Source of the DNA: Chryseobacterium sp. KLBC 52
Lineage (GTDB): Bacteria > Bacteroidota > Bacteroidia > Flavobacteriales > Weeksellaceae
DNA: 64,000 nucleotides
NCBI RefSeq assembly: GCF_003347605.1
Contig: NZ_QDFZ01000018.1
Span: 715-64,714 of the forward strand
Direction of reading: 5' to 3'
Under the pieces are notes generated by a model that was not told where the DNA came from, did no database searches, and was given only the letters and a program-made list of their open reading frames with translations. The translations under genes and the position numbers were made by a program. Shown here in pieces: positions 25,585-34,009 of this stretch (position 1 is its first letter; each line of letters opens with the position of its first letter).

Positions 25585-27561
25585 TTATTTTAAGATTTTA
25601 GTGTTAACAGTTTCTCCCTTATCAGAAACGATTTTTACAACATATGAATTTTTAACTGAGCCATCTAGCTCGATTACAAAATCTCTGGATGTTTCAACCG
25701 CTTTTTTAGAGATTACCAGTTTACCGCTCATATCATAAACTTGAATGTCCGCTTTTTTCCATTTTGGATCGAATCTAACAATGTAATTTGTAATAGACGG
25801 ATCATAAACAACAAGTGTTCTTGAAACACCAGGAGCTGTTTTATCCACACCTAAAGTAATATTACTTGGTTCACCATAGTACAAGTTAGCTTCTTCATTT
25901 GTTACCGCTACAACATCTCCCTGTTTAGCCTGTACCAAATTTCCATTTTCTGCCTGATAGTAGAAACCAATTCCTGAAGATAACTGGTGTGTACCAGCAG
26001 GAATAAGTTCTGCATTTTCTCTGATCTCAAACTTATAAGATTTAACCTGGTCAAGTTTATAGTTAACTAACTTAACATTTTTACCTTGGAAGTTATTCTC
26101 ATTAGCTTCGTTAATATATAACCAATAGTTAGTATAATTATTATCATACCCACCATTTAGTGCTTCTTCGTAAGTACCAATGATTCTAGTACCCGCTGAA
26201 CTTTGAACTGTTGTAGCTGTAGAAACCTGGTGTCCTGTTGTAAATGATGGAGAAACCACGTAATACGTTCTGGAAATCTCATTACCATTAGCATCAAGAC
26301 CAATTACCCCAAGCTGTTTCACTGTACTATTTGTACCCTTACCAGCCATTTTAGCTGCATTTACACCATTTGGAGTACCTGCTGTTCTTGCGGTTGATTT
26401 GAATCTTCTCAGTGTATTAAAGTCTAAAGTCTGAGCTGTATTGTCTCTTAACTTTATTTTAAACGACTGCATAGGTTTGATAACCATTTTATCTAAGTTC
26501 ACATCTCCAACTGCCGGAGCTACTCCGTCACCTGTAGCCACATAAGTAACAACCTGTGCTCCTGTAGCATAAGTAGAACCTCCAGGAAGTGTAACAACAG
26601 TACCCGGATTATATTCAATACCCCAGATATTTTTTACTGCATTTCCGTCTGATCCTGTAACACTTTCAGTATATCCGATATTAGATAAATCTAGGTTGGT
26701 AAGGAAAGGGTTACCGAATTGATAGAAGTTTTGGCCGAATGTTCCGGACCATGGCGTTGTAGTAAATTCAAAGGAATCATCAAGATAAGTGTTATACTTT
26801 TCATTGTAAGAATTCACAGCATTACCTCCAGCTCCGAATACAACATTAGAAGGTCCCACGTTAGATTTCCCGGCATTCTGTAATGATACAGCTCCAGCTA
26901 ACGGAGCATATGGTTTTCCATTAATATTGAAAACCGTTCCTGTTGCAGGTGTGCTTGGATTCCAGTCATTGTTGGACACTTTCAGCATATAATATCCCGG
27001 ACCGTCAGTAGTAGTAGATGCTAAATTTGTAAAATGTGCAGAAACTGCATTGGCGTTATCCCACTTTAGAATTGGATTGCTGTATCTTCCAGTATTGAAA
27101 GTCTTACCAACTTCAGTAGATAAAGAACTTAAAGCCTTACCAGAGAAAGGTAAAGCGACTTGCTGGAAATAATTACCACTTCCATTACTTGTAGTTCGGT
27201 ATTCTTTGGTTACAATACCTGTAATGTTGGACTGGGATAGTCCATCGATGTACAGCTGGCCATACGTGGAAGTAGCAAAAGAAGCAGGGGTATTAAGTCT
27301 TAAGATGATATTTCCGCCATCAGTCTTATCAGCACCGCTGGCATCAATTGTTTTTAAGAGATCCGTACCAGATCCTACAACCATGATATTTCCATGCACG
27401 TCCAAAAGGCCATTACCCTTTGTTTGTACACCTCCACCGCTATAAACTAGGGTGCCTTCGCTCACATACATATTAGCATTAGTGTCAACATGACATAGTA
27501 TCTGCGCCTGAACAGAGTAACTAATTGCTAAAAGACCTATAGCAAATAAACTTTTTCTCAT
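25585..27561 (-). CDS. T9SS type A sorting domain-containing surface protein
   Basis: A 658-residue exported protein. It begins with a signal peptide (MRKSLFAIGLLAISYSVQA), continues with a long beta-rich, glycine-, serine- and threonine-rich region that suggests an adhesin-like or coat protein, and ends with a type A T9SS sorting domain (ADIQVYDMSGKLVISKKAV, SYVVKIVSDKGETVNTKIL). The sorting domain would direct it through SprA to the cell surface. No enzyme motif is seen. It is co-transcribed with the small membrane protein at 25358 and has a -7 box at 27600-27607. Confidence 0.88.
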   Translation of the reverse strand: MRKSLFAIGLLAISYSVQAQILCHVDTNANMYVSEGTLVYSGGGVQTKGNGLLDVHGNIMVVGSGTDLLKTIDASGADKTDGGNIILRLNTPASFATSTYGQLYIDGLSQSNITGIVTKEYRTTSNGSGNYFQQVALPFSGKALSSLSTEVGKTFNTGRYSNPILKWDNANAVSAHFTNLASTTTDGPGYYMLKVSNNDWNPSTPATGTVFNINGKPYAPLAGAVSLQNAGKSNVGPSNVVFGAGGNAVNSYNEKYNTYLDDSFEFTTTPWSGTFGQNFYQFGNPFLTNLDLSNIGYTESVTGSDGNAVKNIWGIEYNPGTVVTLPGGSTYATGAQVVTYVATGDGVAPAVGDVNLDKMVIKPMQSFKIKLRDNTAQTLDFNTLRRFKSTARTAGTPNGVNAAKMAGKGTNSTVKQLGVIGLDANGNEISRTYYVVSPSFTTGHQVSTATTVQSSAGTRIIGTYEEALNGGYDNNYTNYWLYINEANENNFQGKNVKLVNYKLDQVKSYKFEIRENAELIPAGTHQLSSGIGFYYQAENGNLVQAKQGDVVAVTNEEANLYYGEPSNITLGVDKTAPGVSRTLVVYDPSITNYIVRFDPKWKKADIQVYDMSGKLVISKKAVETSRDFVIELDGSVKNSYVVKIVSDKGETVNTKILK

Positions 27562-27599
27562 TGTATAAATTATTTGTGTGTTAATACAATCTTCACCCG

Positions 27600-27607
27600 C
27601 AAAGGTA
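27600..27607 (-). promoter_or_regulatory. Candidate -7 box of the T9SS protein gene
   Basis: TACCTTTG on the minus strand matches TAnnTTTG and lies about 40 bases before the start. The upstream sequence is A/T homopolymer without a clear TTG. Confidence 0.5.
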
Positions 27608-27635
27608 TTATTATTTTTCTTAAAAAAAAAATTTT

Positions 27636-28823
27636 TTATCTATTAATCAAAACATTATCTTCAGTTAAGATGATATCTTTCTCCTCTCCTATTGAAAACA
27701 TATAGTCTTCTAGAACTTTTTCGGTAGTCCCTCTAAGGCCTCTTGCACCGAGTCCTTTTTCAATAGTTTCCTCTACTATTTTTTCAATAGCTCCGTCTGT
27801 AATAACCAAATTTGTGCCATCCATTTTAAAAAGTTCCACAAATTGATTCACGATAGAGTTTTTAGGTTCCTTCATGATTCTTACCAGCGTTTCTTTTGTG
27901 AGTTTATCGAGGTAAGTGATGATTGGAAATCTTCCTAAAAGTTCCGGAATTAAACCGAAAGTACGAAGATCAATTGCATTAATATTTGTTAATATATATT
28001 CGTCTTCGTCTGTTTTATTTATTTTTTCGGAGCTGAAGCCGATTGCCTGCTTGTTCATTCTTCTTTCGATGATTTCTTTGATCCCATCAAAAGCTCCTCC
28101 CGCAATAAATAAAATGTTTTGAGTGTTGACCTGGATATATTTCTGATCCGGGTGTTTTCTTCCTCCTTGTGGCGGAACATTCACAATACTTCCTTCCAGC
28201 AGCTTTAACAATCCCTGCTGTACACCTTCTCCTGAAACATCTCTTGTAATACTTGGATTATCTGATTTTCTGGCAATCTTGTCGATTTCATCAATAAAAA
28301 CAATTCCTTTTTCAGCCTTTTCCACATCGTAATCTGCCACCATCAGAAGTCTAGAAAGAATACTTTCAACGTCTTCTCCTACATATCCTGCCTCGGTTAA
28401 AATAGTAGCATCCACGATACAGAAAGGAACATTTAGCTCTCTTGCAATAGTTTTTGCCAGAAGGGTTTTACCAGTTCCGGTTTCCCCGATCATGATGATG
28501 TTTGACTTTTCAAGCTCTACTTCTCTGTTTTCGTCCTGAGCGTGAAGCAATCTTTTATAATGGTTATACACAGCAATGGAAAGCTGCTTTTTTGCCTGAT
28601 CCTGTCCGATCACATACTGATCAAGGAATTCTTTGATCTCTTTGGGCTTTTTAAGCTCTTCCATACTATCAGCAGGTGAATATCCTGTTTTTGATGCACC
28701 ATCTTTTACGATAGCATGCGCCTGCTCTATACAATTTTCACAAATAAAACCATTCTGGCCAGAAATCAGCATCTGTACTTCATTTCTTTTTCTGCCACAG
28801 AAAGAACATTGGTTGGAATTCAT
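27636..28823 (-). CDS. clpX: ATP-dependent Clp protease ATP-binding subunit ClpX
   Basis: A 395-residue AAA+ unfoldase that feeds substrates to ClpP. The N-terminal zinc-binding domain has Cys6, Cys9, Cys28 and Cys31. Next come Walker A GETGTGKTLLAKT, the pore loop region (TILTEAGYVGEDVES), Walker B GIVFIDEIDKIA, the RKH-like segment ERRMNKQ and sensor 2 GLGARGLRG. It is slightly shorter than most ClpX because the C-terminal tail after ENVLINR is absent. ClpP is not adjacent. Confidence 0.96.
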   Translation of the reverse strand: MNSNQCSFCGRKRNEVQMLISGQNGFICENCIEQAHAIVKDGASKTGYSPADSMEELKKPKEIKEFLDQYVIGQDQAKKQLSIAVYNHYKRLLHAQDENREVELEKSNIIMIGETGTGKTLLAKTIARELNVPFCIVDATILTEAGYVGEDVESILSRLLMVADYDVEKAEKGIVFIDEIDKIARKSDNPSITRDVSGEGVQQGLLKLLEGSIVNVPPQGGRKHPDQKYIQVNTQNILFIAGGAFDGIKEIIERRMNKQAIGFSSEKINKTDEDEYILTNINAIDLRTFGLIPELLGRFPIITYLDKLTKETLVRIMKEPKNSIVNQFVELFKMDGTNLVITDGAIEKIVEETIEKGLGARGLRGTTEKVLEDYMFSIGEEKDIILTEDNVLINR

Positions 28824-28850
28824 ATGATATAATATATATGTATATGTTAA

Positions 28851-28886
28851 AGAAAATCGTAAAAAATTACTTTTTTACGATTTTCT
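28851..28886 (-). terminator. Intrinsic terminator after the HIT protein gene
   Basis: AGAAAATCGTAAAAAA and TTTTTTACGATTTTCT form a 16-bp perfect stem around a 4-base loop. It lies 6 bases past the HIT gene stop and upstream of clpX, and could stop transcription in either direction. Confidence 0.88.
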
Positions 28887-28891
28887 GGTTG

Positions 28892-29281
28892 TTAAGAATT
28901 AATAATTGAGTGTTGAATCTCTGTATATTCTTCGTTCGTTAATTTTAATCTTTCATTTCTGAAATTCATGTCTTCCATCTTATTTAAAGGAATCAGATGG
29001 ATGTGTGCATGAGGAACTTCAAGTCCTACCACTGCTACTCCTACTCTTACACATGGAACTGCAGTTTTGATCTTCTTGGCTACCTCTTGGGCAAATCCCC
29101 AAAGGTTTTTGTATTCTTCACTTTCAAGATCAAAAATCAAATCCACTTCTTTTTTGGGTACTACTAAAGTATGTCCCTTCACCAAAGGCATTGCGTCTAA
29201 GAATGCAATAAAGTTTTCATTTTCTGCAATCTTATAAGAGGGAATTTCGCCATTAATGATTTTTGTGAATATAGTGCTCAT
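28892..29281 (-). CDS. HIT family nucleotide-binding protein
   Basis: A 129-residue protein of the Hint branch. The histidine triad is HAHIHLIPL near residue 94, and the N-terminal part has SIFTKIINGEIPSYKIAEN and GHTLVVPKKE as usual. Members hydrolyse adenosine 5'-phosphoramidate and similar nucleotide adducts; the physiological substrate is unclear. It lies about 57 bases downstream of greA. Confidence 0.92.
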   Translation of the reverse strand: MSTIFTKIINGEIPSYKIAENENFIAFLDAMPLVKGHTLVVPKKEVDLIFDLESEEYKNLWGFAQEVAKKIKTAVPCVRVGVAVVGLEVPHAHIHLIPLNKMEDMNFRNERLKLTNEEYTEIQHSIINS

Positions 29282-29338
29282 TTTATCGGAAGTTTGGGTT
29301 AGATATTTAGAAGTTCAGAAATAGAAAGGAATATCAGA

Positions 29339-29809
29339 CTATAAAGAGATGTCTAATACTTCAAAAGACAGTTTGTTTCCGTTGGGTAAAGTAATTTCAG
29401 CAATTTCGCCAATAGCTTTTCCTAACAAACCTTTTGCGATAGGAGTGTTCACAGAAATCTTTCCTGTCTTCAGGTCGCTTTCGTTATCCGGTACCAATGT
29501 AAATACCTGTTCCTGCTTGGTAGCATTATTTTTAAGTTTCACTGTTGTTAAGATTGAAACTTTTGAAGTATCTAATTGGCTTTCGTCTATAATTTTAGAG
29601 GTAGAGATTACATCTTTCAGCTTGGAAATTCTCATTTCAAGCATCCCCTGAGCCTCTTTAGCCGCATCGTATTCTGCATTTTCCGATAAATCTCCTTTAT
29701 CTCTTGCTTCTGCGATCTGCTGAGTAATTTTTGGTCTCTCCACAGTTTCCAACTGTTCCAGCTCAGCTTTCATTTTCTCTAGGCCCTCCTTAGTAACATA
29801 GCTTGCCAT
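29339..29809 (-). CDS. greA: Transcription elongation factor GreA
   Basis: A 156-residue factor that stimulates RNA polymerase to cut the backtracked 3' end of a transcript. The N-terminal coiled coil carries the acidic tip residues in RDKGDLSENAEYDAAKE (Asp and Glu at the tip), and the C-terminal domain has VSILTTVKLKN and SPIAKGLLGK-type residues (NTPIAKGLLGKAIG). The ATG at 29809 gives MASYVTKEGLEK, the common start; the frame could begin 3 codons earlier. The leader holds a terminator-like hairpin and U run. Confidence 0.95.
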   Translation of the reverse strand: MASYVTKEGLEKMKAELEQLETVERPKITQQIAEARDKGDLSENAEYDAAKEAQGMLEMRISKLKDVISTSKIIDESQLDTSKVSILTTVKLKNNATKQEQVFTLVPDNESDLKTGKISVNTPIAKGLLGKAIGEIAEITLPNGNKLSFEVLDISL

Positions 29810-29839
29810 AATTTTCAAAATTTAGTTTTAGTATAAAAA

Positions 29840-29868
29840 AATAATCCGACATTTGCCGGACAATGTTT
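29840..29868 (-). promoter_or_regulatory. Possible attenuator hairpin in the greA leader
   Basis: On the minus strand, between a -7 box (TATATTTG, 29894-29901) and the greA start, the leader has TCCG pairing with CGGA at 29845-29860, followed by a seven-base U run. An alternative stem (ACATT with AATGT, 29849-29866) overlaps it and would exclude it. The stems are short, so this is a weak call. Confidence 0.3.
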
Positions 29869-29918
29869 TCGTGTTGTAATCGTTTAATTTTTACAAATAT
29901 ATAAAAATTTAAATTGAA

Positions 29919-30374
29919 ATGAAAAAAACTTTTTCAATCTTATCCATTTTCATTCTATTGATTTTCAGCAATTTAACCATAAACTCTTGTGGAAGCAGAG
30001 AAGATACGGTGAACTGCTTCCCCAATGTTCCCATCAATGTATCGCTTAATTTAAACCTTCCTGCTTATTACGCTTTAAACAATATCAACGGCTGGATTTA
30101 TGTGAACGAGCAGCAGTCGGGAACCAGAGGATTGATTATTGTACGAACAGCCAACGGATTTAAAGTGTACGACAGAAATGCCCCGCATATATGTCCTGGT
30201 AACAATACAACTCTTGAGGTAAAAGATAATATTGCCATTGTATGTCCTGAAGATAATACCAGATGGATTTTAAGTACGGGGCAGCCGGAATCAGGCGCAA
30301 AAACTTCCCTGCCGCCTAAAACTTATCCTTACAATTACGACGCTGCAAGTAAAATTTTAAATGTTTATTATTAA
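29919..30374 (+). CDS. Rieske-like lipoprotein lacking the cluster histidines
   Basis: A 151-residue exported lipoprotein: the signal peptide ends at a lipobox-like LTINSC. The C-terminal part resembles a Rieske fold, with ICPGNNTTL and VCPEDNTRW at the positions of the two cluster loops. The two cysteines are kept, but the histidines of CxH and CxxH are replaced (CPG and CPED), so a normal 2Fe-2S cluster should not form. Function unknown. It is followed after 9 bases by dtd. Confidence 0.7.
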   Translation: MKKTFSILSIFILLIFSNLTINSCGSREDTVNCFPNVPINVSLNLNLPAYYALNNINGWIYVNEQQSGTRGLIIVRTANGFKVYDRNAPHICPGNNTTLEVKDNIAIVCPEDNTRWILSTGQPESGAKTSLPPKTYPYNYDAASKILNVYY

Positions 30375-30383
30375 AAATACAAG

Positions 30384-30833
30384 ATGAAGATCGTTATACA
30401 AAGAGTCTCCGAAGCCAGTGTAAAAGTGGACGGAAAAATTGTTGGAGAAATCGGGAAAGGACTTATGCTGCTGACAGGTATTGATGAAAACGATGAAAAG
30501 ACGGATGCGGACTGGCTTGTACAGAAGGTTTTAAACCTGAGAATCTTTGGAGATGAAGATGACAAGTTAAATCTTTCTGTAAAAGATATTTCAGGAGAAA
30601 TCCTTTGCATCAGTCAGTTTACACTGATTGCAGATTATAAAAAAGGCAACAGGCCTTCTTTCATAAAGGCAGCAAAACCGGATAAAGCTATACCGCTTTT
30701 TGATTATTTTAAAGAAGAAATAGCCAAATCGGGATTAAAAACAGAAAGCGGAATTTTCGGAGCAGATATGAAAGTTTCCCTGGTCAATGACGGACCGGTT
30801 ACCATTGTGATGGATTCTATCACCAAAAGCTAA
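30384..30833 (+). CDS. dtd: D-aminoacyl-tRNA deacylase
   Basis: A 149-residue enzyme that removes D-amino acids from mischarged tRNA in the cytoplasm. MKIVIQRVSEASVKVDG at the start, the catalytic LCISQFTLIADYKKGNRPSF segment and the C-terminal NDGPVTIVMDS are all standard for Dtd. Length is normal. It probably shares a transcript with the Rieske-like gene and ends at a strong terminator. Confidence 0.96.
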   Translation: MKIVIQRVSEASVKVDGKIVGEIGKGLMLLTGIDENDEKTDADWLVQKVLNLRIFGDEDDKLNLSVKDISGEILCISQFTLIADYKKGNRPSFIKAAKPDKAIPLFDYFKEEIAKSGLKTESGIFGADMKVSLVNDGPVTIVMDSITKS

Positions 30834-30866
30834 GCAGAGAAAAACAAATGTGTAAAATACACTCGG

Positions 30867-30898
30867 TACGCTTCAATTTATGAAGCGTATTTTTTTTG
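30867..30898 (+). terminator. Intrinsic terminator of dtd
   Basis: TACGCTTCA pairs with TGAAGCGTA around a 5-base loop and is followed by eight T. Confidence 0.9.
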
Positions 30899-30925
30899 AT
30901 ATACGGGTATTAAATAATCTTTTTT

Positions 30926-30958
30926 AAACGTGACAGGTTTTGAAAACCTGTCACGTTT
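30926..30958. repeat. Solo 33-bp palindrome (REP-like)
   Basis: A perfect palindrome with 16-base arms, the left one AAACGTGACAGGTTTT, around a single G. It lies just after the dtd terminator without its own U run. It has the same length and layout as the palindromes that flank the RAYT genes at 49.6-54.5 kb, but a different arm sequence. Confidence 0.85.
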
Positions 30959-31101
30959 ATTTTCGTAAGTAAAGAAATCCTTTACACAAAAGGAAAGAGT
31001 GAAAATTTTAAAATTAAATTCACAAAAATGTGATTTGTTTTTATTTTATTGTTATTTTTGATGTAAATCAAAACTGATTCACAACCATTTAACAAAATTA
31101 T

Positions 31102-32760
31102 ATGAAAACAAAAATCAATCTTTTCGCATTTTTTGCGTTCTGTTCTACATTGTCTTTCGGACAGGACAGCCAGCCCAAAATGGCTAACGATCACAATTCA
31201 ATTATTTACGTCTGCTTTTCAAAAGGCATCAATTCTGAAAAAACGGCTTTCAGCAGAAATGCTGACCTGGAAAGATTTTCAAGAGAAAACCACATTTCAT
31301 TTAAGTATGATCTGGATTTTACGGACAGCAAACTCGATGAGATGGCCAGAAGCAGCAAAGCCATCGGTAATTCCGGAGAGTCTGTGGAAAAGCTGAAAAG
31401 AATTTATAAGGCTGACATTCCCCTTCAAAACAAAGAAGCTTCAGAAAAAATCATCCACACTCTTGAAAAATTTCCTGAGATAGAATATGTATCTGTAATG
31501 AGTGCCGAGCCTATCGAACCACCTTTGGTAAATGCTTTTGTGGCCACTCCTGATCTGGAAAGCCTGCAGACCTATCTGAATGACAATCCGGGAATCAACG
31601 CCAAATATGCATGGTCAAGAGGAATCACAGGACAAAATATCCGTGTGCGTGATGTAGAATATGGTTTCTATAAAACTCATGAAATGCTGTCTAACCAAAA
31701 CTCTATACAACTTGAACCCGGCTATTCTCCGAATGCTGGATTGGCTAATAACAATTACCGCGACCATGGAACTGCTGTAGTAAGTATTTTAGGTTCTATA
31801 AAAGACAATATAGGGCTTACAGGAGCTGCTTACAGTGCTTCTGAAATAAAAGGATATATGGAATGGACGACGGTGGGATACAACCGAGCTTCTGCGGTGA
31901 GCAGATCTATCAATGCATCTCAGGCCGGAGATATTATATTATACGAAATGCAGACTGGTGGAAAAGACGGTCAGTATTGTCCTGCGGAATATGATAAAGT
32001 AATCTGGGATCTTACAAAAGCTGCTACTGATTCAGGAATTATTATCATTGCAGCGGCCGGTAATGGAAATCAGAATCTTGATGACCCGTTTTATGCGACC
32101 TACCTTGCAAGAGGAAACAGTGGAGCTATTATTGTAGGGGCCGGATCTCCTAACACTACCCATTCAAAATTAAGCTTCAGTACTTTTGGAAACAGAGTGG
32201 ATGTTCAGGGTTGGGGAAGCAGTGTGATGGCAGCAGGGTATGGATCTTATGCGAAATATGACAATGATAACAACAGAACTTATAATTATTTCAGCGGTAC
32301 AAGTTCTGCAACACCGGTGGTTTCATCTGCAGCTATTTTGATCCAGTCTTTCTATCGTCAGACTACAGGTCAGTATTTAACACCTTCAGCAATGAAAAAC
32401 CTATTAATTTCAACGGGGATTCCTCAGGGAGGAACTGTGACTGGCCAAAAGATTGGTCCTCTTCCTAATGTGAAGAATGCTATCCTTCAGTTAGAAAGTA
32501 ATTTTGCAGCACCTGTTAAGACTTTACCTTCATTGGAAGTTAAAATTTATCCCAATCCATCAAGCAGTTTCATTGCCATTACAAGCAGTGAAAATAAAAA
32601 GCTGGATGTAGAGATTATTAATCTTCAGGGGCGTACGGTGCTTAAAAATTCTGTTGTACCCAATGAAAAAATTGATATTTCACAACTTCCAACAGGGCAG
32701 TACATCATCAATATTTATGAGGGCCAGAGAAGAGTTGTTGAAAAATTAACCAAACTCTAA
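31102..32760 (+). CDS. T9SS-sorted S8 family serine peptidase
   Basis: A 552-residue subtilisin-like protease. A signal peptide (MKTKINLFAFFAFCSTLSFGQ) is followed by a propeptide-like region up to about residue 160 and the peptidase domain. The histidine is in NYRDHGTAVVSIL, the oxyanion Asn region in IIIAAAGNGNQN and the serine in SGTSSATPVVSSAA. The aspartate is probably in RVRDVEYGF, where the usual D-[ST]-G is altered. The last 75 residues are a type A T9SS sorting domain (EVKIYPNPSSSFIAI). It should be exported through SprA to the surface or medium. Confidence 0.93.
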   Translation: MKTKINLFAFFAFCSTLSFGQDSQPKMANDHNSIIYVCFSKGINSEKTAFSRNADLERFSRENHISFKYDLDFTDSKLDEMARSSKAIGNSGESVEKLKRIYKADIPLQNKEASEKIIHTLEKFPEIEYVSVMSAEPIEPPLVNAFVATPDLESLQTYLNDNPGINAKYAWSRGITGQNIRVRDVEYGFYKTHEMLSNQNSIQLEPGYSPNAGLANNNYRDHGTAVVSILGSIKDNIGLTGAAYSASEIKGYMEWTTVGYNRASAVSRSINASQAGDIILYEMQTGGKDGQYCPAEYDKVIWDLTKAATDSGIIIIAAAGNGNQNLDDPFYATYLARGNSGAIIVGAGSPNTTHSKLSFSTFGNRVDVQGWGSSVMAAGYGSYAKYDNDNNRTYNYFSGTSSATPVVSSAAILIQSFYRQTTGQYLTPSAMKNLLISTGIPQGGTVTGQKIGPLPNVKNAILQLESNFAAPVKTLPSLEVKIYPNPSSSFIAITSSENKKLDVEIINLQGRTVLKNSVVPNEKIDISQLPTGQYIINIYEGQRRVVEKLTKL

Positions 32761-32788
32761 ATACAAGATTTTTTATACATTTTACTTC

Positions 32789-32823
32789 AAACCCTCTTTC
32801 AGTAAACTGAAAGAGGGTTTTTG
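32789..32823. terminator. Bidirectional terminator
   Basis: AAACCCTCTTTCAGT pairs with ACTGAAAGAGGGTTT around a 2-base centre, with T runs on both strands. It lies between the convergent protease and lipoprotein genes. Confidence 0.88.
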
Positions 32824-32842
32824 CTATCAAATTATATTGATT

Positions 32843-33355
32843 TTATTTTGCAGGAACGCTGCTGAAATTAAGCGCTACCTTGATATTCATATCTGAAGAA
32901 GTCTGATTCTTCAATTCATAAACGGTTCTTACCGTTAATCCTGAGCTTTTTACAATTTCATCCAGGAATCCGGTATCATTAAGATCCAGATTTAAACTGG
33001 AAGAATTGGTCGAGATATTAGAGCGTGAAGCAATCAATCTCTCCCCCGTTCCGTTGGATGAAACGTATATTTTTACGGTTTTGAATGCGCTCAGATTTCC
33101 CCCTGAAGGAGACGCCACGGAGATTTTTGCATCTGAAATTCTTACATCTTTAATCTTCGCATTGTTATTTCCTCCGAACCATGTCTGTACATTGGTAGCT
33201 GTTGCAGTGGAAGAAACTTCTTTGTCTGCAGGAACTCCCGTAGACACCAAAACATTTGTTGTGTAGGGAAATGTATTCTGAACCAGCGACTGTACGGTTC
33301 CGCAACTTACGAGTACAGCTGAGGCGGCCATTGCTGTTAGAACTATATTTTTCAT
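32843..33355 (-). CDS. Hypothetical lipoprotein
   Basis: A 170-residue protein with a signal peptide and a lipobox (AVLVSC), so likely a periplasmic or outer-membrane lipoprotein. The rest alternates short beta strands with serine- and threonine-rich loops (KVEISDAKIS-like segments). The start at 33355 is preferred to 33403 because it gives a proper lipoprotein signal. No known family is recognised. Confidence 0.75.
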   Translation of the reverse strand: MKNIVLTAMAASAVLVSCGTVQSLVQNTFPYTTNVLVSTGVPADKEVSSTATATNVQTWFGGNNNAKIKDVRISDAKISVASPSGGNLSAFKTVKIYVSSNGTGERLIASRSNISTNSSSLNLDLNDTGFLDEIVKSSGLTVRTVYELKNQTSSDMNIKVALNFSSVPAK

Positions 33356-33415
33356 AATTTTAAATTTTAAACTTAAAGATTTAGTTTGCAGAAATTGTAC
33401 CAAATTGATTCGGTA

Positions 33416-33955
33416 TTATTCCACGGTTACTGTGAAACTTCCTTTGGTATTTCCCGAAGCCATGTTACTTTTTCCGATAATTAACCATACTTCGCCATTT
33501 CCGGGTGTATCATAAGTAATTTCTCTTCCAAAAGGTCCGTCATAGTTCCCGTTGGGAAGTCTGATTTGATTGAAACGGATATTGAAATCTTTCTCTTTTG
33601 TTGATATTTTCGCTTTGATATTGGGACGGTCGTACCGGGTCAGTTTTAAAATCAAATCCTGATCGTCTTTTGTAAATTCTTCTCCAATGGTAAAAGGTAA
33701 CTGATTGGCGTCTGCAGTTCTTATAATCTGGCCGTCTTTTTCATCTCTCATTACGCCTTTGCGCAATACTTCTTTAGTGGCCGGAGCATTGTTAATAATT
33801 GAATCTTTTTTCCTTAATGCTACAGAATCTTTTTTTACCACAGAGTCCGGCATTTCTGTTACCACTGTAGAGTCCTTCTCCGGAACGTTTGTCACAGCAG
33901 GTTCTTTTTTACAGGCAACAATAATCAAAGGAATTAACAATAAGCTTTTTTTCAT
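33416..33955 (-). CDS. Hypothetical lipoprotein
   Basis: A 179-residue protein with a short lipoprotein signal (MKKSLLLIPLIIVAC), a charged linker rich in DSV and KKD repeats (about residues 25-60) and a C-terminal compact beta domain (GEVWLIIGKSNMASGNTKGSF). It lies about 60 bases from the next lipoprotein and 54 bases from the DUF1361 gene. Function unknown. Confidence 0.75.
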   Translation of the reverse strand: MKKSLLLIPLIIVACKKEPAVTNVPEKDSTVVTEMPDSVVKKDSVALRKKDSIINNAPATKEVLRKGVMRDEKDGQIIRTADANQLPFTIGEEFTKDDQDLILKLTRYDRPNIKAKISTKEKDFNIRFNQIRLPNGNYDGPFGREITYDTPGNGEVWLIIGKSNMASGNTKGSFTVTVE

Positions 33956-34009
33956 AATAATTAATTTTAAGAATGGATCAACATGTATGATGCTGCGCTC
34001 ATTGAAATG

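Noticed and set aside
30867..30958. The 33-bp palindrome as a second dtd terminator
   Set aside because: It has no U run and matches the RAYT-type palindromes in length; the real terminator precedes it.
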